Below, in pieces: positions 43,076 through 57,020 of a stretch of DNA of 64,000 nt; position 1 is the first letter of the stretch, and the number at the start of each line of letters is the position of its first letter. Under the pieces are notes generated by a model. The model searched no databases and had not been told where the DNA came from. It saw nothing but the letters and a program-made list of their open reading frames with translations. The position numbers and the translations under genes were made by a program. This stretch comes from Lingula anatina (taxonomy: Eukaryota > Brachiopoda > Lingulata > Lingulida > Lingulidae). Location: the NCBI RefSeq assembly GCF_001039355.2, contig NW_019775789.1:105756-169755 (forward strand), in the 5' to 3' direction.

Positions 43076-44628
43076 AATCTGTTGAAATGAAAATATGCTG
43101 ATTTTTGTAATGATTACATAATTACTTAAATGCAATTATAACAAAGGAAAGCATTCTGCCCCCACCCTTAAAAATTTAAGATTTTATTTTATGGTATTTA
43201 TTGTTTTAATACTTAAAATGAATTATGAAAATTTACAAGAGTTTGGTTTAACCTAATAACCATGAAAACAAGATATTTTGTCAGTCTTGAATTGGATTTT
43301 TTACTTATTTGGCTTGGAATTTTAACAGTAGATTACTTACATTTATGGAGAAGTTGGAACTTTTTATATACTGCAACATTTAAAAATATTTAAAAATACT
43401 ATACTAGAAGTCTTCAGCTGATCATACATTAATAATTCTGTTTATTGATTAAGTATCAAAATATTGCTCACACGTATATTAAACAAAGTAAAACTAACCA
43501 TTAAGATTAAGGAATAATTGTAAGATTACCTGGGCACTGTACCTTGGAGGCCAGATCACACTGGCATGGTTCTGTGTTGAACTTCATTCCTTTCGGGCAG
43601 TGCTGGAGACTACCTGAGGGATTATTGATGGCCCATTGTGCGAACACAGTACAGTCGGAGCCAGGGTAGATGACATACACGTTTCCTGAAGATACTGTGC
43701 ACGAATTTTTCATCACTGCATCTGGAATTAGTTAGAAGACATATGAGAGCTAAAAAAAATGTTTTCATTTTATTGTTTAGGTTAATGTGTGTGTAGTATA
43801 ATATGTTGTGAAAGTTAATTTTTGTAGGCCTCAGCATTTTTTGCCATTTTTCTGTCAACACCTGGAAAGGAAATAGTTTGATAATTAAAATTTTTGTGTA
43901 TTTTAGAGAGAATCACATTATTCCTCTCATTTCTTAGAGAAGAGAGAATTTTAACTTTTTGTCATATGCCACATGAAAAGAGAGTTTGATAATTCCCCAA
44001 ATCTTTTAGAGTAAAAATTGATGATTTTTCTTGTCTCTCGTCTTATAGAAGAGGTAGCTTGAAAATTTTCTTCATCTCATATAAACCAGAGAGTTAGATA
44101 ACTTCTCTAATCTCTTAGAAAGCAGAGTTAGACAAAAAACATCAATATATTGCCAAACTTTTCTTTAAAAGATGAAAGAATGACTAACTCTGCTTTCTTT
44201 GGAGAAAGATGTGCCACATAAAATAGTTTGATAATGACTTTCATATAAGCTCACCAAATCCATGTACTCCTGGATATATAGTCAGGTAGATCATCACAGA
44301 CATATTGAAACCCCTCAATGCGCATGTTCTTAATGTTTGTAAAGATTAAGATAAAGCAATAATAAATTAGAATAATCAAGTAAATGCTCTAGTAGTTTAA
44401 ATTTGTTATATAATATAACAACATATTTGTAATATAACCATCATACACATTCTGCCTGTAGCCAGAGATGTTGGGGAGGGTATTGGAGTTGACCACTCCT
44501 TTTCATGGTTTTTGCCAGGTAAAAAAATTAACTGTTGGTAAAAGTTGGGATCACACTGGGACCCCGGGTAGATGACATAGACATTGTGCCACTTGTCCAT
44601 GCAGCTGTTCTTGGCTATAGAGTAGAAA

Positions 44629-44672
<44 letters not shown>

Positions 44673-45758
44673 GAAATCAATAGATAATTTAAAATAAAGA
44701 AAGGAGTAAACAATGAAATAAATAAATAAATACTTAATAAATAAAACAAATATAGCCTTTTATATAAGAAAGGAATTCCCAGATATAAAAACATGTTTCT
44801 GATTTAGAACAACCTTGTGTAAAAAAGTGTTCACTTTCAGACAACATGGGTTGTCCTGAACTTTGTCTGTGATGGCAATGTCAAATAGAATGCCTGACCA
44901 AATGCTGATATTTGCCTGTTATCAAAACATTAATACTTGTGCTGTAAGAAAATTAAGAAAAAAATTAAAAAAACACTGGCTGTATGAAGATTATTATAAT
45001 ACAGTATGCAGTTTTGAAGCTAAAATTATTATTTTCAGAAATATTTAAGTTAAGTGCAACAGATTAGAAATAAGAGAAAAAGCCAAATTGTTGTACAAAG
45101 TTACAATAAATAAATATTTATAAAAAATGCAGAGAAAAAACTTAACATGGTGTTCAAGTACCTACCAACAAAGCTCAGCTGCACTAAAACCAGAAGGGAA
45201 ACAACAGCAAACCAGACAGACCCCATGTTGCTGAAAGCAGTAGTGACCAAGTTCTCTCTAATGTCTCCCTAATATATAGCCAACAGCTTCATTATCAGGC
45301 ACTTATCTGGAATAAAGGGAACAGTTTGGGAGTGGCTGGCTGAGATTCAGTTTTTTATCAGAGAAATTTCATTGGCACAGTGATCACTCTGTAAATTATA
45401 ACAACATGGATTAATTATCTCCCTCTCTCCCCCCCCCTTCCTGGTTATTTTAAAAATTATAATCTTGTTAATTTAAAAGTTTTGTAAATTTTGTTAGTGT
45501 TAAAAAGTGTATTGTTCTGAATGTTTAGTGTTCTGAATGCCTAAAATGATAAAATTTAATGTTGAAGAAGTATATTGCCAGAAAAACAAGTATAGTGGTT
45601 TGAAAATTGTAAGCACTTACCATATTATGCTTGATATGGATATTTGGTAATTTTACCCAACCTGATAGTAACAGTAGTAATGATTAGGCAAATTCTAAAA
45701 CCACCTGAAAAATAGGTGGAGTGTTTTAGAACGAAAGTCATCCTCACATCAGATTAAA

Positions 45759-45805
<47 letters not shown>

Positions 45806-48174
45806 CTGAAATTGGCTCTGATTTAATCATAAACTTGTCTAAACTTGTGGGATTTTCATAAACATCAGCTGTGAAAAAATGATAGAGATTAATTAGTTGA
45901 AGTAAGGCCTCTAAGTTTGGATTGAATTAGGGAGTGTTTAGAAAGGCTTGATTGATGTGTCTTTGAATTCAGATTCCATTTGGTTTTGGCATCTTACAAG
46001 TGCTTGCATCAGAATTTTGCAAATATTTGTCTGTTAATTGCTAAAATGTACTTTGATAGAGTATTATCTACGTAGTAATGCTAATAATAAATATGACATC
46101 TCAGCTTTTCAATAAAACAGATATAAATGAAGTAATTTAACATTTACACTGAAGATTGGTCCACCTTTTTTGGGACCTCTTCTCTGCATACCTCTTAATT
46201 AAATAAGAACCACAACAGATAACAACCAGAAATAAATCTTGTTTCTTTTTATTTCTTATAGATAAAAAATTCATTAGACCTACAGAATGATGTGAAAACA
46301 GATGTGAAAACAATTAAAGGAATTTTAAAGATGGGCTACAGCAAACTGAATTGAATTTTAAAACAGACAAAAAAAAAAAAAATCTGGTTTCAAATACTTC
46401 ATTTGAAACATAAAAAGTCAGGCTCATATATGTAATTTGTAGAGATAGAGACATTGGATTTTAGTCATGATATAGTAAAAAGAAAATAGAAATTGAACTC
46501 AAAAACAGGTTGATATGTCCTTATTTTCACTACAGCTTTGGACAAGGTGTACCTTGGTGTTAAAGAGAAGAGATTGATAAAATTAAAATTATATATTTTT
46601 GGGGTGATTACATATTACATTTAAAAGGACATTTTTTGCCTTAAGGAGGTGTCTCTCTTGATGTGTATAAGGGTATGACAGCCATTCTGGTGGACTCGAG
46701 AGAGTACCAAACACCTCCGAAAGTTTTGTAGTACACACCATCGGGAACATCTCCACTGTAGTTACCTCGATGTGTACCATTGCCATTAAGATTGGAACGA
46801 GTATCATTGCTGTACCACCAGCCGCCATGATGGGTGGAAGCCATGTTGTTGCAGTCAGCATCTTTGGTGCAGAATGTCATGTTTTTGATACCAATAAATG
46901 AATCTCCTGTTTAAAATAAGAAGGGGTTTTTTAAACACAGTTAATATTTTTAATTTAGGTTAGAATTTGATCATTTTTACCTCTTCTTGTTATTAAAAAT
47001 GTTTTGAAACTTACTTCAGGGACTCCAGCACAGACTAAAATTTAATGTTATAGCCCAAAATGTTTTGAATATTTTTATTCCAAAGCATTCTGGGAGACTA
47101 AATCATCAATGTTCAACTATATACATCATTTTATGCAACACAGTTGACCAAATTTTGGTCTGTACTTTTCTAGTGTTCCTTTTAACGGTCTAAACTTGAG
47201 CAAAAATGTTCATTAGCTAGGTAGTTGGGTCATATATGACAATAATTATCAAACAACTAGCTTGTTTAAAAAACCCACCTATAATGCCCTCTTTGAGATC
47301 ACCAAGATAAAGTCTGTATCCATCACTAGGATGACCTATGTAGAAATTTGAGAAGTATCCATATCCTGTCTTGCCATTAAAGTCCTTGAGATCAACTCGA
47401 AGGTAATATGTATGGAAATTATTTGCTGGGTTTGTTAACTGGTAGAGGTTTTGAAGTCCTAGAAAAAGATGTCTCTATATTAGTTTAACAGTTTTTGTAA
47501 TACTTATGAAGTTGTATTTACAATAAGAAAATCACTTGTAGATATTTGCTGTCTGTGTTAACTGGTAGAGGTTCTGAAGTGCTTGGTTAAAAGATAGCTC
47601 TTTATAAATTGGGACAGTAGCGTGTGTGTGTGTGTGTTGATTAAATTAAATTATCATTAATAAAATTAGTAAATTTCAGATAAAGTTCATATTACTTTAA
47701 TTGGCTATTGCCTGATGTTTTCTTTTTTAATTTTTAATTCTTTCTTATTTTTTATTTATTTATTTATTTATTTTTTTTTTTTTGCAGTGGTCCATTTGTT
47801 TATACATTCATACAGAAATACAGACTCAACTTTATCATTGAGCATTATTGAATATTTTAGGAGGAAAAAAAATAAAAGAAAACCACTCACCCCACCAAAA
47901 TTCAAATCCAAGTTGCCCAAAACCATTCTTGTAAGCATACATCCCCTGGTAAAAGTCTAGAGGCTTTTGAATACTGGTCTCTCGCCTTTGAAATACCTGG
48001 AATTAGATTTTACTTGAAAAGCTTGATATATCTTTGGATATCTGTATGGGTATACAACACCCTGTCACTTTAGCAAGTTTTTATCAAACAAATTTACATG
48101 TTTTAGAATATATAGAAAATGTGGAAAGAGGTTAGGAAGCGTTTATTCGTGAGTGTGTGTGTGTGTGTGTGTGT

Positions 48175-48206
<32 letters not shown>

Positions 48207-51200
48207 CAATCTGCCTGTGTTTTTGTGAGTGAGAGGATGTGTATGTGCGTATAAGAGGGAGAGAAAGAGAGGGACAGAGAGAGAGAGAGAGAGAGAGAGA
48301 ATCAATGTGCATGTGTTTGTATTCATGAGTGAGTAAGAGAAGGTTTGGTGTTTATGTGAGGGAGAAACATAGTGAGAAAGAGAGGGTTTTGAAAAGGGGG
48401 AGGGTGTTATGGGAGCCAACCTACCAGCCATCCTCCACCAGGTGTCACCATGTCACAGTAAGCTGTCATCTCCTGTGAGTTTACAGTGAAGTTATAGATC
48501 CCAGACACATTGATCCCTGCTGGTGGGAGGTCTACACAGTCCAGAGGAGGCTTGGAAGCTGGGTTTTACCAATAGCAAACAGACAAACAAACAATTTTAA
48601 TAATGACAATATGGTGTTTTTTTTAATGGTTACATAATTAAATACAATTATAACAAGAAAAGCTTTTCCCCTCCCCTAAAACATAAAGATTTTATTATAT
48701 GGTTATTATTGTTCTTAAAATGAGTTGTGAAATTTTACAAGAGTTTGGTTTAACCTAATAACTATGAAAACAAGATATTTTGTCAGTGTTGAATTGGATT
48801 TTTTACTTATTTTGGCTTAGAATTTTAAAAGTAAATTATGTACATTTTTTTTGAGAAGGTGGAACATTTTTATACGTTAAAAAATAATTTTTAAAAAAAC
48901 TGTGTGGGAAGTGTTGAGCTGATCATACATCATATCACTTTGAATTTGAGTTAAATGTTCGTATTTATTAATAAAGTATCAGAAAATTACCCACTTATCA
49001 ATATAAAAAAGTGAAACCTACTATAAAGATTTACAAATAATTCCAAAATTTACCTGGGCACTGTACCTTGGAGGCCAGATCACACTGGCATGGTACAGTG
49101 TTAAACTTCAGTCCTTTCGGGCAGTACTGGAGACTACCTGAGGAATTATTGATGGCCCAGTGTGCGAATACAGAACAGTTAGAGCCAGGGTAGATGACAT
49201 ACATGTTTCCTGAAGATACTGTGCATGAATTATTCACCATTGCATCTGGAATTGGTTAGAAGACATATGAGAGCTGTGAAAAATGATTTTATTTTATGAT
49301 TTAGGTTTTTATGTAGGTTTAACTTTTGTTTTGTATAATAAAGGGAGGAATATGTCGGAGACATTTAATAATTCATGGACGATGTCAATAATTTCAAGTC
49401 ATAACTTTTATTGTTTTCTCTATAATACATTGTGTCAATTTTGAAGAGGCTGAGTAAGGCTTGTTTAACTGTCGCATTAAGAAGCCAGTGATAAGGAAGC
49501 GTATGAAGCCATTGGCTGGAGTACGTACTAAAAGTGTGTAATATTGAATAGGGAATCAGAATGTACCTGAGCAGGCAACGAGTTCACATTAAACGATTGA
49601 AACTGGTCATTTTTGTCAGTGTGGATTTCCTCTGTAGTGTTTGGACGTAAAGATTTCGACCGCGAATCTGGGAGGTTATACGAAAGCGTTATCCTATCTA
49701 AAAGTTTCCAACGGTGTCCGTATTTCGAGCCTAATTCCAAATTACGTTTATATCTAAATTTGTGCGGTTCCGGACACGTTTTGGCGAGCTGTGGTGAAAG
49801 TTGATCTTCATAGGCTTTAGCATTTTTTTGCCATTTTTCTGTCAAATCCTGGAAAGGGAATAGTTTGATAATTTCTTCATGTTTTAAAGGTATCACAGTA
49901 TTTTTTCTTATTTCTTAGAGAAGAGAGAATTTGACCTTTTTGTCATCTATGTGCAGAGAAAGTTTAATAATTCCCCAAATTTTTTAGGTTGAAAATTGAT
50001 GATTTTTCTTGTCTCTTGTCTTGGGGAAAAGGTAGCTTGAGAAATTCTATTATCTCATTATAATATGCCAAATAGTTGGATAACTTCTCTTGTCTCTTAG
50101 AAAGCAGAGTTACTTATTCTCTCATCTTTTAAAGAAAAGTTTGGTAATATTTTGATGTACACTGGCAATGTCTGAGAGAAAGATGTGTCACATAAAATAG
50201 TTGGATAATGACTTATTTATAAGCTCACCAAATCCATGTACTCCTGGTCATGTAGATCATCACAGACATATTTAAACCTCTCAATGCACAATGTGTGTAA
50301 AGATTAAGTTAAAGCAATAATAAATTAGAATAATCCAGTAAATGTTTTAGTAGTTTAAATTTGCTATATAATAAATAAATATAACAACATATATGTAAAT
50401 AAGTATAACCATCATACATGTCATGCCTGTAGCCAGGGAGGTTGGGGGGAAGGTGGATTAGAGTAAAGCGCTCCTTTTCATGGTTTTTGCCAGGTAAAAA
50501 GGTCCAATGTTGGTAAAAGTTGATCTAGGTACACGAAGAGTTCATGGTTAAAAGTCCATTATTTGAGAAAAAGAACCCCCCTCTTTATTACCCTTTGAAA
50601 TGCCTGGCTATGAGCCTGCTTATAGAGTAATATGAAAGTCATTTATCTGGACAGTAACTGTTATACTTACCAGCTACAAGTGCTGTCATGAGCAGAACAG
50701 AAACAACCACAAGACCAAGGGAGGCCATGTTGTTCAGTAGAAGGCTATAGATGGTGGCCTATTTCTGTATCTGATCAGTAAACATTTGAAGTCAGATTGT
50801 GATGGATTTGGAGAGTCAAATACTGTGCTTGGTAAACAGACTTTAAGACAAAAAGTGTGATTGCTTGATAAACTTTAAGACAATTCTAGAAAATTTTTAT
50901 AAAAGTCAAACGAGGTTAGATGACATTTTTTCAAAAAAAAAAAAAATATGTTTTAGTGAAATATGAAAAAGATAACAAGCTCAAGAATGATAGATATTAA
51001 GAAGATAATGTTGAAATTAGACTTGATATACTTTGAATTTGAGTAATTATGGTGAATTGGAAATTATTAACTGCCTGTGTGTGGATCTGTCTCCAAAATA
51101 AATATCTTTGACAAAACTTTATCATCTATCCTATAAACAACACTGGCTTGAAGAGATAAAATATAGAAGTACCTGATGTGTTTACAATTAATGAGATATC

Positions 51201-54200
51201 TCAGCATTAAGTTGATGCTCACTACAAGAGGCTAGCTGAGCATAATCTTTTTTCACTGTACAGCACAAAATGTGCACATAATAAGCTAGAGAAATATCTG
51301 TGAATATATTGTTTAAAAAATCTCTATGTGACCCTGGTAGAAGGTAGTGAATTGGAAAATATTTGTTAATGATTTTCCTGCTACATCCCATTGTTACAGT
51401 TGTATCTTTTTTGGCAGACTTAAAAAGTGCACAGCCAGGACGTGCCTGTTATACCATGGCACTGATGATAGTGATGATCTAATTCTGTTGTTTCTGTTTT
51501 ATGAAATCCTTCATAGTTAAGGATTTGAAGTTTATCTTATGTATTGCGTCAACCAGTAACACAGTTTTATTGTTTCTGTTTTATGGAATTGTTTGTCTTT
51601 TGATTGGACGTTTATCTTTTGTGTTTGCAGTTGATGAGTTATCTCAGCAGTTAATTATTTTCATGATACATCCCATTGTCACATTTATAACTTTTTTGGG
51701 CAAGGGCTTCTTAATAAGCACTCAGTCAGGGTGTGCCTGTTATACCATGGTACTGATGATAGTGATGATCTAACTCTGTTGTTTCTGTTTTATGGAATTG
51801 TTCGTCCTTTGTGTTTGCAGTTGATGAGTTATTCCAGCAGTTAATGATTTTCCTTTGTCACATTTATATGTTTTTTGACAAGGACTTCTTAATAAGTACT
51901 CAGTTAGGGTGTGCCTGTTATGTCTTGGTACTGATGATAGTGATGATCTAATTCTATTGTGTCTTTGATAGATAATTATTTGAAGCTTATCTTATGTACA
52001 ATGGCATCAATCATTAACACAGTTTAATTGTTTTTGATTTATGTAATTGTTTGTCTCGTGATTGGAAGTTTATCTTTTTTTAGTGCAGCAAGTGATCATG
52101 TGATTTTATTGTTTCTGTTTCATCATGGATGGACTATGATTGGAAGTCTTATCTTTTGAAGTGCGTTAAGGTAAAATGTCTAGAGGTCAGGGAGACTTGT
52201 GATAACTTGTGTCATTTGATACATTTGTTATTTGATTTAAGTATAAAGTGCACTTCATATCAGTGAGTTGCGATAATCATAGGCACGTAATACAAATTTT
52301 ATTTTGTCCTTGCAAATCGGAGTATTTTTTTTTTTTTTTTTTGAGGGGGGGGGTACTGGTTGTGATTTTAACAACTGTTTTTGGATGTGATGTGTCTATT
52401 TGTTTAAAAGTTGTTTAATAATAATGATTGAAATTTCCCAGAAAAAAATTAAATGTACATAAATATTCATGGAAACAGAGGAAAATGTGTATCACAGGAA
52501 AGCATAATTACTGTCTTTTATTTTCTTTTTGATTTATTTTTTTACATGGCTGAAATAAGATGTAATAGAACATTTACCTAGTTTTTCATCAATGGAAGAG
52601 GTACTGAGACAGATATTTGCAAGTTTTTGTAATGCCTTTTCTGTTTTTCTTTCTTAACTCTTAAAAAATGAAAGGAGTGAGAAAAAGATGATTTAATAGA
52701 CGTATGTCTCCAGTATTATAGACAAAATGACAGCTTCCCACCACCTCAAATATTCCAGTAAATTCCAGATAACATATAAACTGAAAGAAGCATCATGCCC
52801 AATTTTTCTTGGTATAAAGATTACTCATGCAACGTCGTCATATTGAATTTTTAAACAGAAATAAAAAGAAAATTAAAAAAAATTCTGTAGGAAAATTGTC
52901 TCTGACAGTACAGAAATGTGTACAGATTTATCTAGAGAAATATCTGTGAATGTATAGTGAAAAAAATCTGTATGTGACCCTGGCAGAGGGTTGTGAATGG
53001 GAGAATATGTTTCATCTGATTTTACTGCTATGTCAGGGGCGGATTGAAGCCATCTTTTGGGTCTTCTAGAAGACGGTCAGATATTTAAGTTTACATTGAA
53101 GGGTATCCAATTTTTTCTGTCGGAAGACGGTCAAAAATGGAGGATGGATCAACAAAGATAATTTGGAAGACTGTCAGAAAAAAGCTCTGGATCCGCCCCT
53201 GTATGTGTATATCTCATTGTTACATTTATATCTTTTTTGGCAAGGATTTATTATAAATAAGTACATAGTCAGGGTGTGCCTGTTAAACCCTGGTACTGAT
53301 GATAGTGGTGATTATTTCATTGTTTCTGTTTTATGGAATTGTTTGTCTCGTGATTGGAAGTTTATCTTTTGTAGTGCACCAAGTGATAAATTAAATGCAG
53401 TTTTTATTGTTTTACTGCTTTATGAAATCATTGATCGACAATGATTGGAAGTTTATCTTTTGTAGTGCACCAAGTGATAAATTAAATGCAGTTTTTATTG
53501 TTTTACTGCTTTATTAAATCATTGATGGACAATGATGGAAATTTTATCTTTTGTGGTACATCAAGTGATGAATTCGGTGTGATTTTATCATTTCTGTTTT
53601 GTGAAATCATTGATGGACTATGATTGCAAGTCTTATCTTTTGAAGTGCATTAAGGTAAAATGTCTAGAGGTCAGGAGGACTAGCGATAAAGTTTGTCATT
53701 TGATACATTTGTTATTTGATTTAAGTATAAAGTGCACTACTTATCAGTGAGTTGGAATATTCATTGGCATAAAATAAGCATAATATTTTGTGCTTTAGGT
53801 TGGAAATCGGGGGAGGGGGGGTATTTAGGGGGATTGGATGGGTAAACTGGGGTCTGGTTGTAATTTTAACAGTGATTTAGGATATGGTGTACATTTTGTT
53901 TGTGTTTTGTAATTAAAATTGGTTGAATGGTTGAAACTGAAGTTCAGTTTTTTCCCTTGAATTTATTTTGAAATCCATAGAGCATAAGGTTCATTTTTTC
54001 AATTAGACCCTGGAACTTTCCATATGAGCCTCCTTCAGAATATGACAGTCAATAACATCAACCTCATATTAAAAAATATATTTGAATTTAGGCTGGCAAC
54101 AGTTACTGGAGAAAGGATTCCACTTCAAATTTTGATATTTTTAGCCTTAGAAAGATATGTTAAACCACAAGAGTTAATTTAAAGTATTTTTGGTTTGTTT

Positions 54201-56972
54201 TAAGTTCAGACACCATGTAGAAGACATTTTAAGTTTTGGATGTCTTTTTCCATGGGCTCAGGTGCACTTAACCTCCCATTTTAAGTTTTAAATTGTTCTT
54301 TAATGTTCAAACTTGCTCATCACAGATGGTTTTATCATCATGGTAGTGGCTGACAGGGAGTACCACTGCCCATGCCAGCTTTTCCAGAAGATTCCATCAG
54401 CAACGGTGGTGTTATATCGCCCTCTTCTCGCTAGGTTGCCATTCAGGTTTGCCGTGATGTTGTCCTTGTTGAACCACCAGCCCCCGTGTCGCTTTGCGGC
54501 ATCACTGTTACTGCTGTCTTTGTCTGGCGTGTAGAACTTGACGCCCTCGCTGCTACTGAGAGAGTCACCTGGAGGTGTTGGAAAACATTAAGATGTTGTT
54601 AATTGAAACCATTCTGTATATATATATTTTATATGGGTTTTTCTTAAAGAGTATTGAAGGTGTTGTCAAAACAGTTTTTGTCTTTTCTTCCTTTTCTTTT
54701 TCACGCCACTACAGTTTTTTAATGTAATTTCCAGTGTCTTCTATGCATTGAGTTACTTTCTCAAAGGATCCAGTGTTATTTTTGCTGATGTGTATGGCCC
54801 CATTCAGAACAGATTATCCGAGGACTAACTGGTCTGTGGATCAAATATGTCCCACCCCTCTTGAAAACCATGCCACTTATCCCCTAAGGATCTCCATGCC
54901 TACCACACATGCCAGGCCTGCAGGGGCCTATAGCAATTAAATTGATTAAATCACAGTTCCAAGCTTTACTTGATCTGCAGATGAACTGTTCTGATTGTAG
55001 CATGTAAAGCACATTGTTCTGCTGTTTAAGTAATGGTCAAATCTTATCACTGCTGCAATTTCTTTTCTTTTTCTGATGGCTACATGCACACACACTCACA
55101 GATACGCACTATACACCTAAAACATTTCTGTCTCACCTAACGTATTCTTTCACTGCTAACGCAATCATCATCATATTACCTGCATCTCCTCCCATAAATT
55201 TCCCAATGTTCAGTTTGTATCCGTTGTTGGAATTGCCGACAGAAAATCCCGTGTATTGGGCTGATGCTGTGTTGGAGTCATAGTCATGTAGAATAAGGTG
55301 AAGGTCATATCTGTTTAGACTAGTAAGCAGGTTCATTTTCTCCAGACCTGGAATAGGGATTGTATCAGTGTTTTCATTTCTGTTTTTAGTATTATTGTTA
55401 ATTTTTATTTTCATTATTATTATAATTAACAGTTGTATTACCATTATTTTTGTCCAATAATATTCAGTACTGTTATATTTGCTATTGAATATAAAAATGG
55501 CAGTATTTGTAAGTTGCTGTAGTTATGAAAAAAAGGTAAAATGCAGCAAAATGCATTTGCTAAATATTCAGATACCCGTGGAGAATTAAGACTTTCCCAA
55601 ATCCAAAATCTAAGTAAGAAAATGTGGAAAATATTTCAGAACTCCACCTACCCCACCAGAACTCGTACCCCACTCTACCAAATCCCCTGGCATAGTGGTC
55701 CCAGCCGTACCCTGAGAAGTTGAGGGGAGGAGGCTGATTGTGGGTCAACTCACGGTTTTGTATGATCTGAAATGTATAATATATTTAATGTAAGACAGAT
55801 TGCCTAAAAAAAGTCATAATGATGATGATGATGATAGTTTTGATTACTGAAATGTAAATGGCACACTCACATTTGGTAGCTGTTTTTTGTGGCTTCATGT
55901 TAGGCAACTCTATATCAAATTAATATTTAGATACAACATAAAAATAAAGGAGATGGTATGATAAATTAAAATAATAGCTTTATATCAGACTGCATTTTGA
56001 AAATAAAAGAGATAATAGCAAATTCATTCAAGAAAGTTTAATGTTTTGTTCTATTATTTCTATCTTTTCTGTCATATAAGACCATGGGCCATTTTACACC
56101 CAGGGATTAAGGAACCGTTCATATGAAAACTCTATTTTCTAAAAATCTATTTTCTATTCGCGGTATCTTGTGATCACGGTCTGTGCCCTGAATACCCCGC
56201 AGCGTAATTACTGACAGTGGGACCCAGTTACTTCCAAAGCTGTAATTAATTCTCGGCTGTGCTCAGAGTGATCACAAGATACCGCGAATAGAAAATAGAT
56301 TTTTAGAAAATAGATTTTTCATATGAACGGTCCCTTACTCTGGTGGCAGCAGAGGGGTGGTATAATAGAAACTTGCTAGCCATCCTATTCCAGTATTTGT
56401 CTATAAGCATATCTTTTTACATCACTATCAACATTGAAATCTTAGTTGTCTCTTATTTTCAGTTTATAATTCATTTAATATAGTAAATGAAATCTATAAG
56501 TATATGCAACACTGGTAGCAGCAGTGGGATTATCTGATAGTTCACAAACTGATAACTAACCATCCCTTTTTTGCATTAGTCTGCAAGCATTGAACTTTGG
56601 TATGTTTTTTCAGTCTTTTTGACGTCACAAATCTATTAAATATGGTAAATTATCAATATATGTAAGTTTAACATTGGAAGCAGAGTTGGGATATTAAGTT
56701 ATGTATATTTAACATTGGTGGCAGTGGTGGGATATCTCACAAACTCACCAGCCATCCTCCTCCCATCTTAGTCTGCAGACAGGACGCTGTCAGCACATCG
56801 TTGCCAACACTGAACTCATAGATGCCGTCCACCTTCAGTCCATATGTCATCAGGTCTGAACAGTCCAGGGGTGGCTCAGAGGCTGGGGACAGATAGAGGG
56901 ATATTATATGAAAATGGACAGGTGGATTATCTGTGTGTGTGTGAAGGTGTGTACGTGTGAGAGAAAGCGAAA

Positions 56973-57020
<48 letters not shown>

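Noticed and set aside
49613-49804. Plus-strand frame opposite the candidate gene D exon
   Set aside because: The minus-strand frame is longer and has splice and stop signals; this one has none.
51380-52180. Possible CRISPR-like or satellite array
   Set aside because: The repeats are long, diverged and unevenly spaced in a eukaryotic intron; they are an old tandem duplication.
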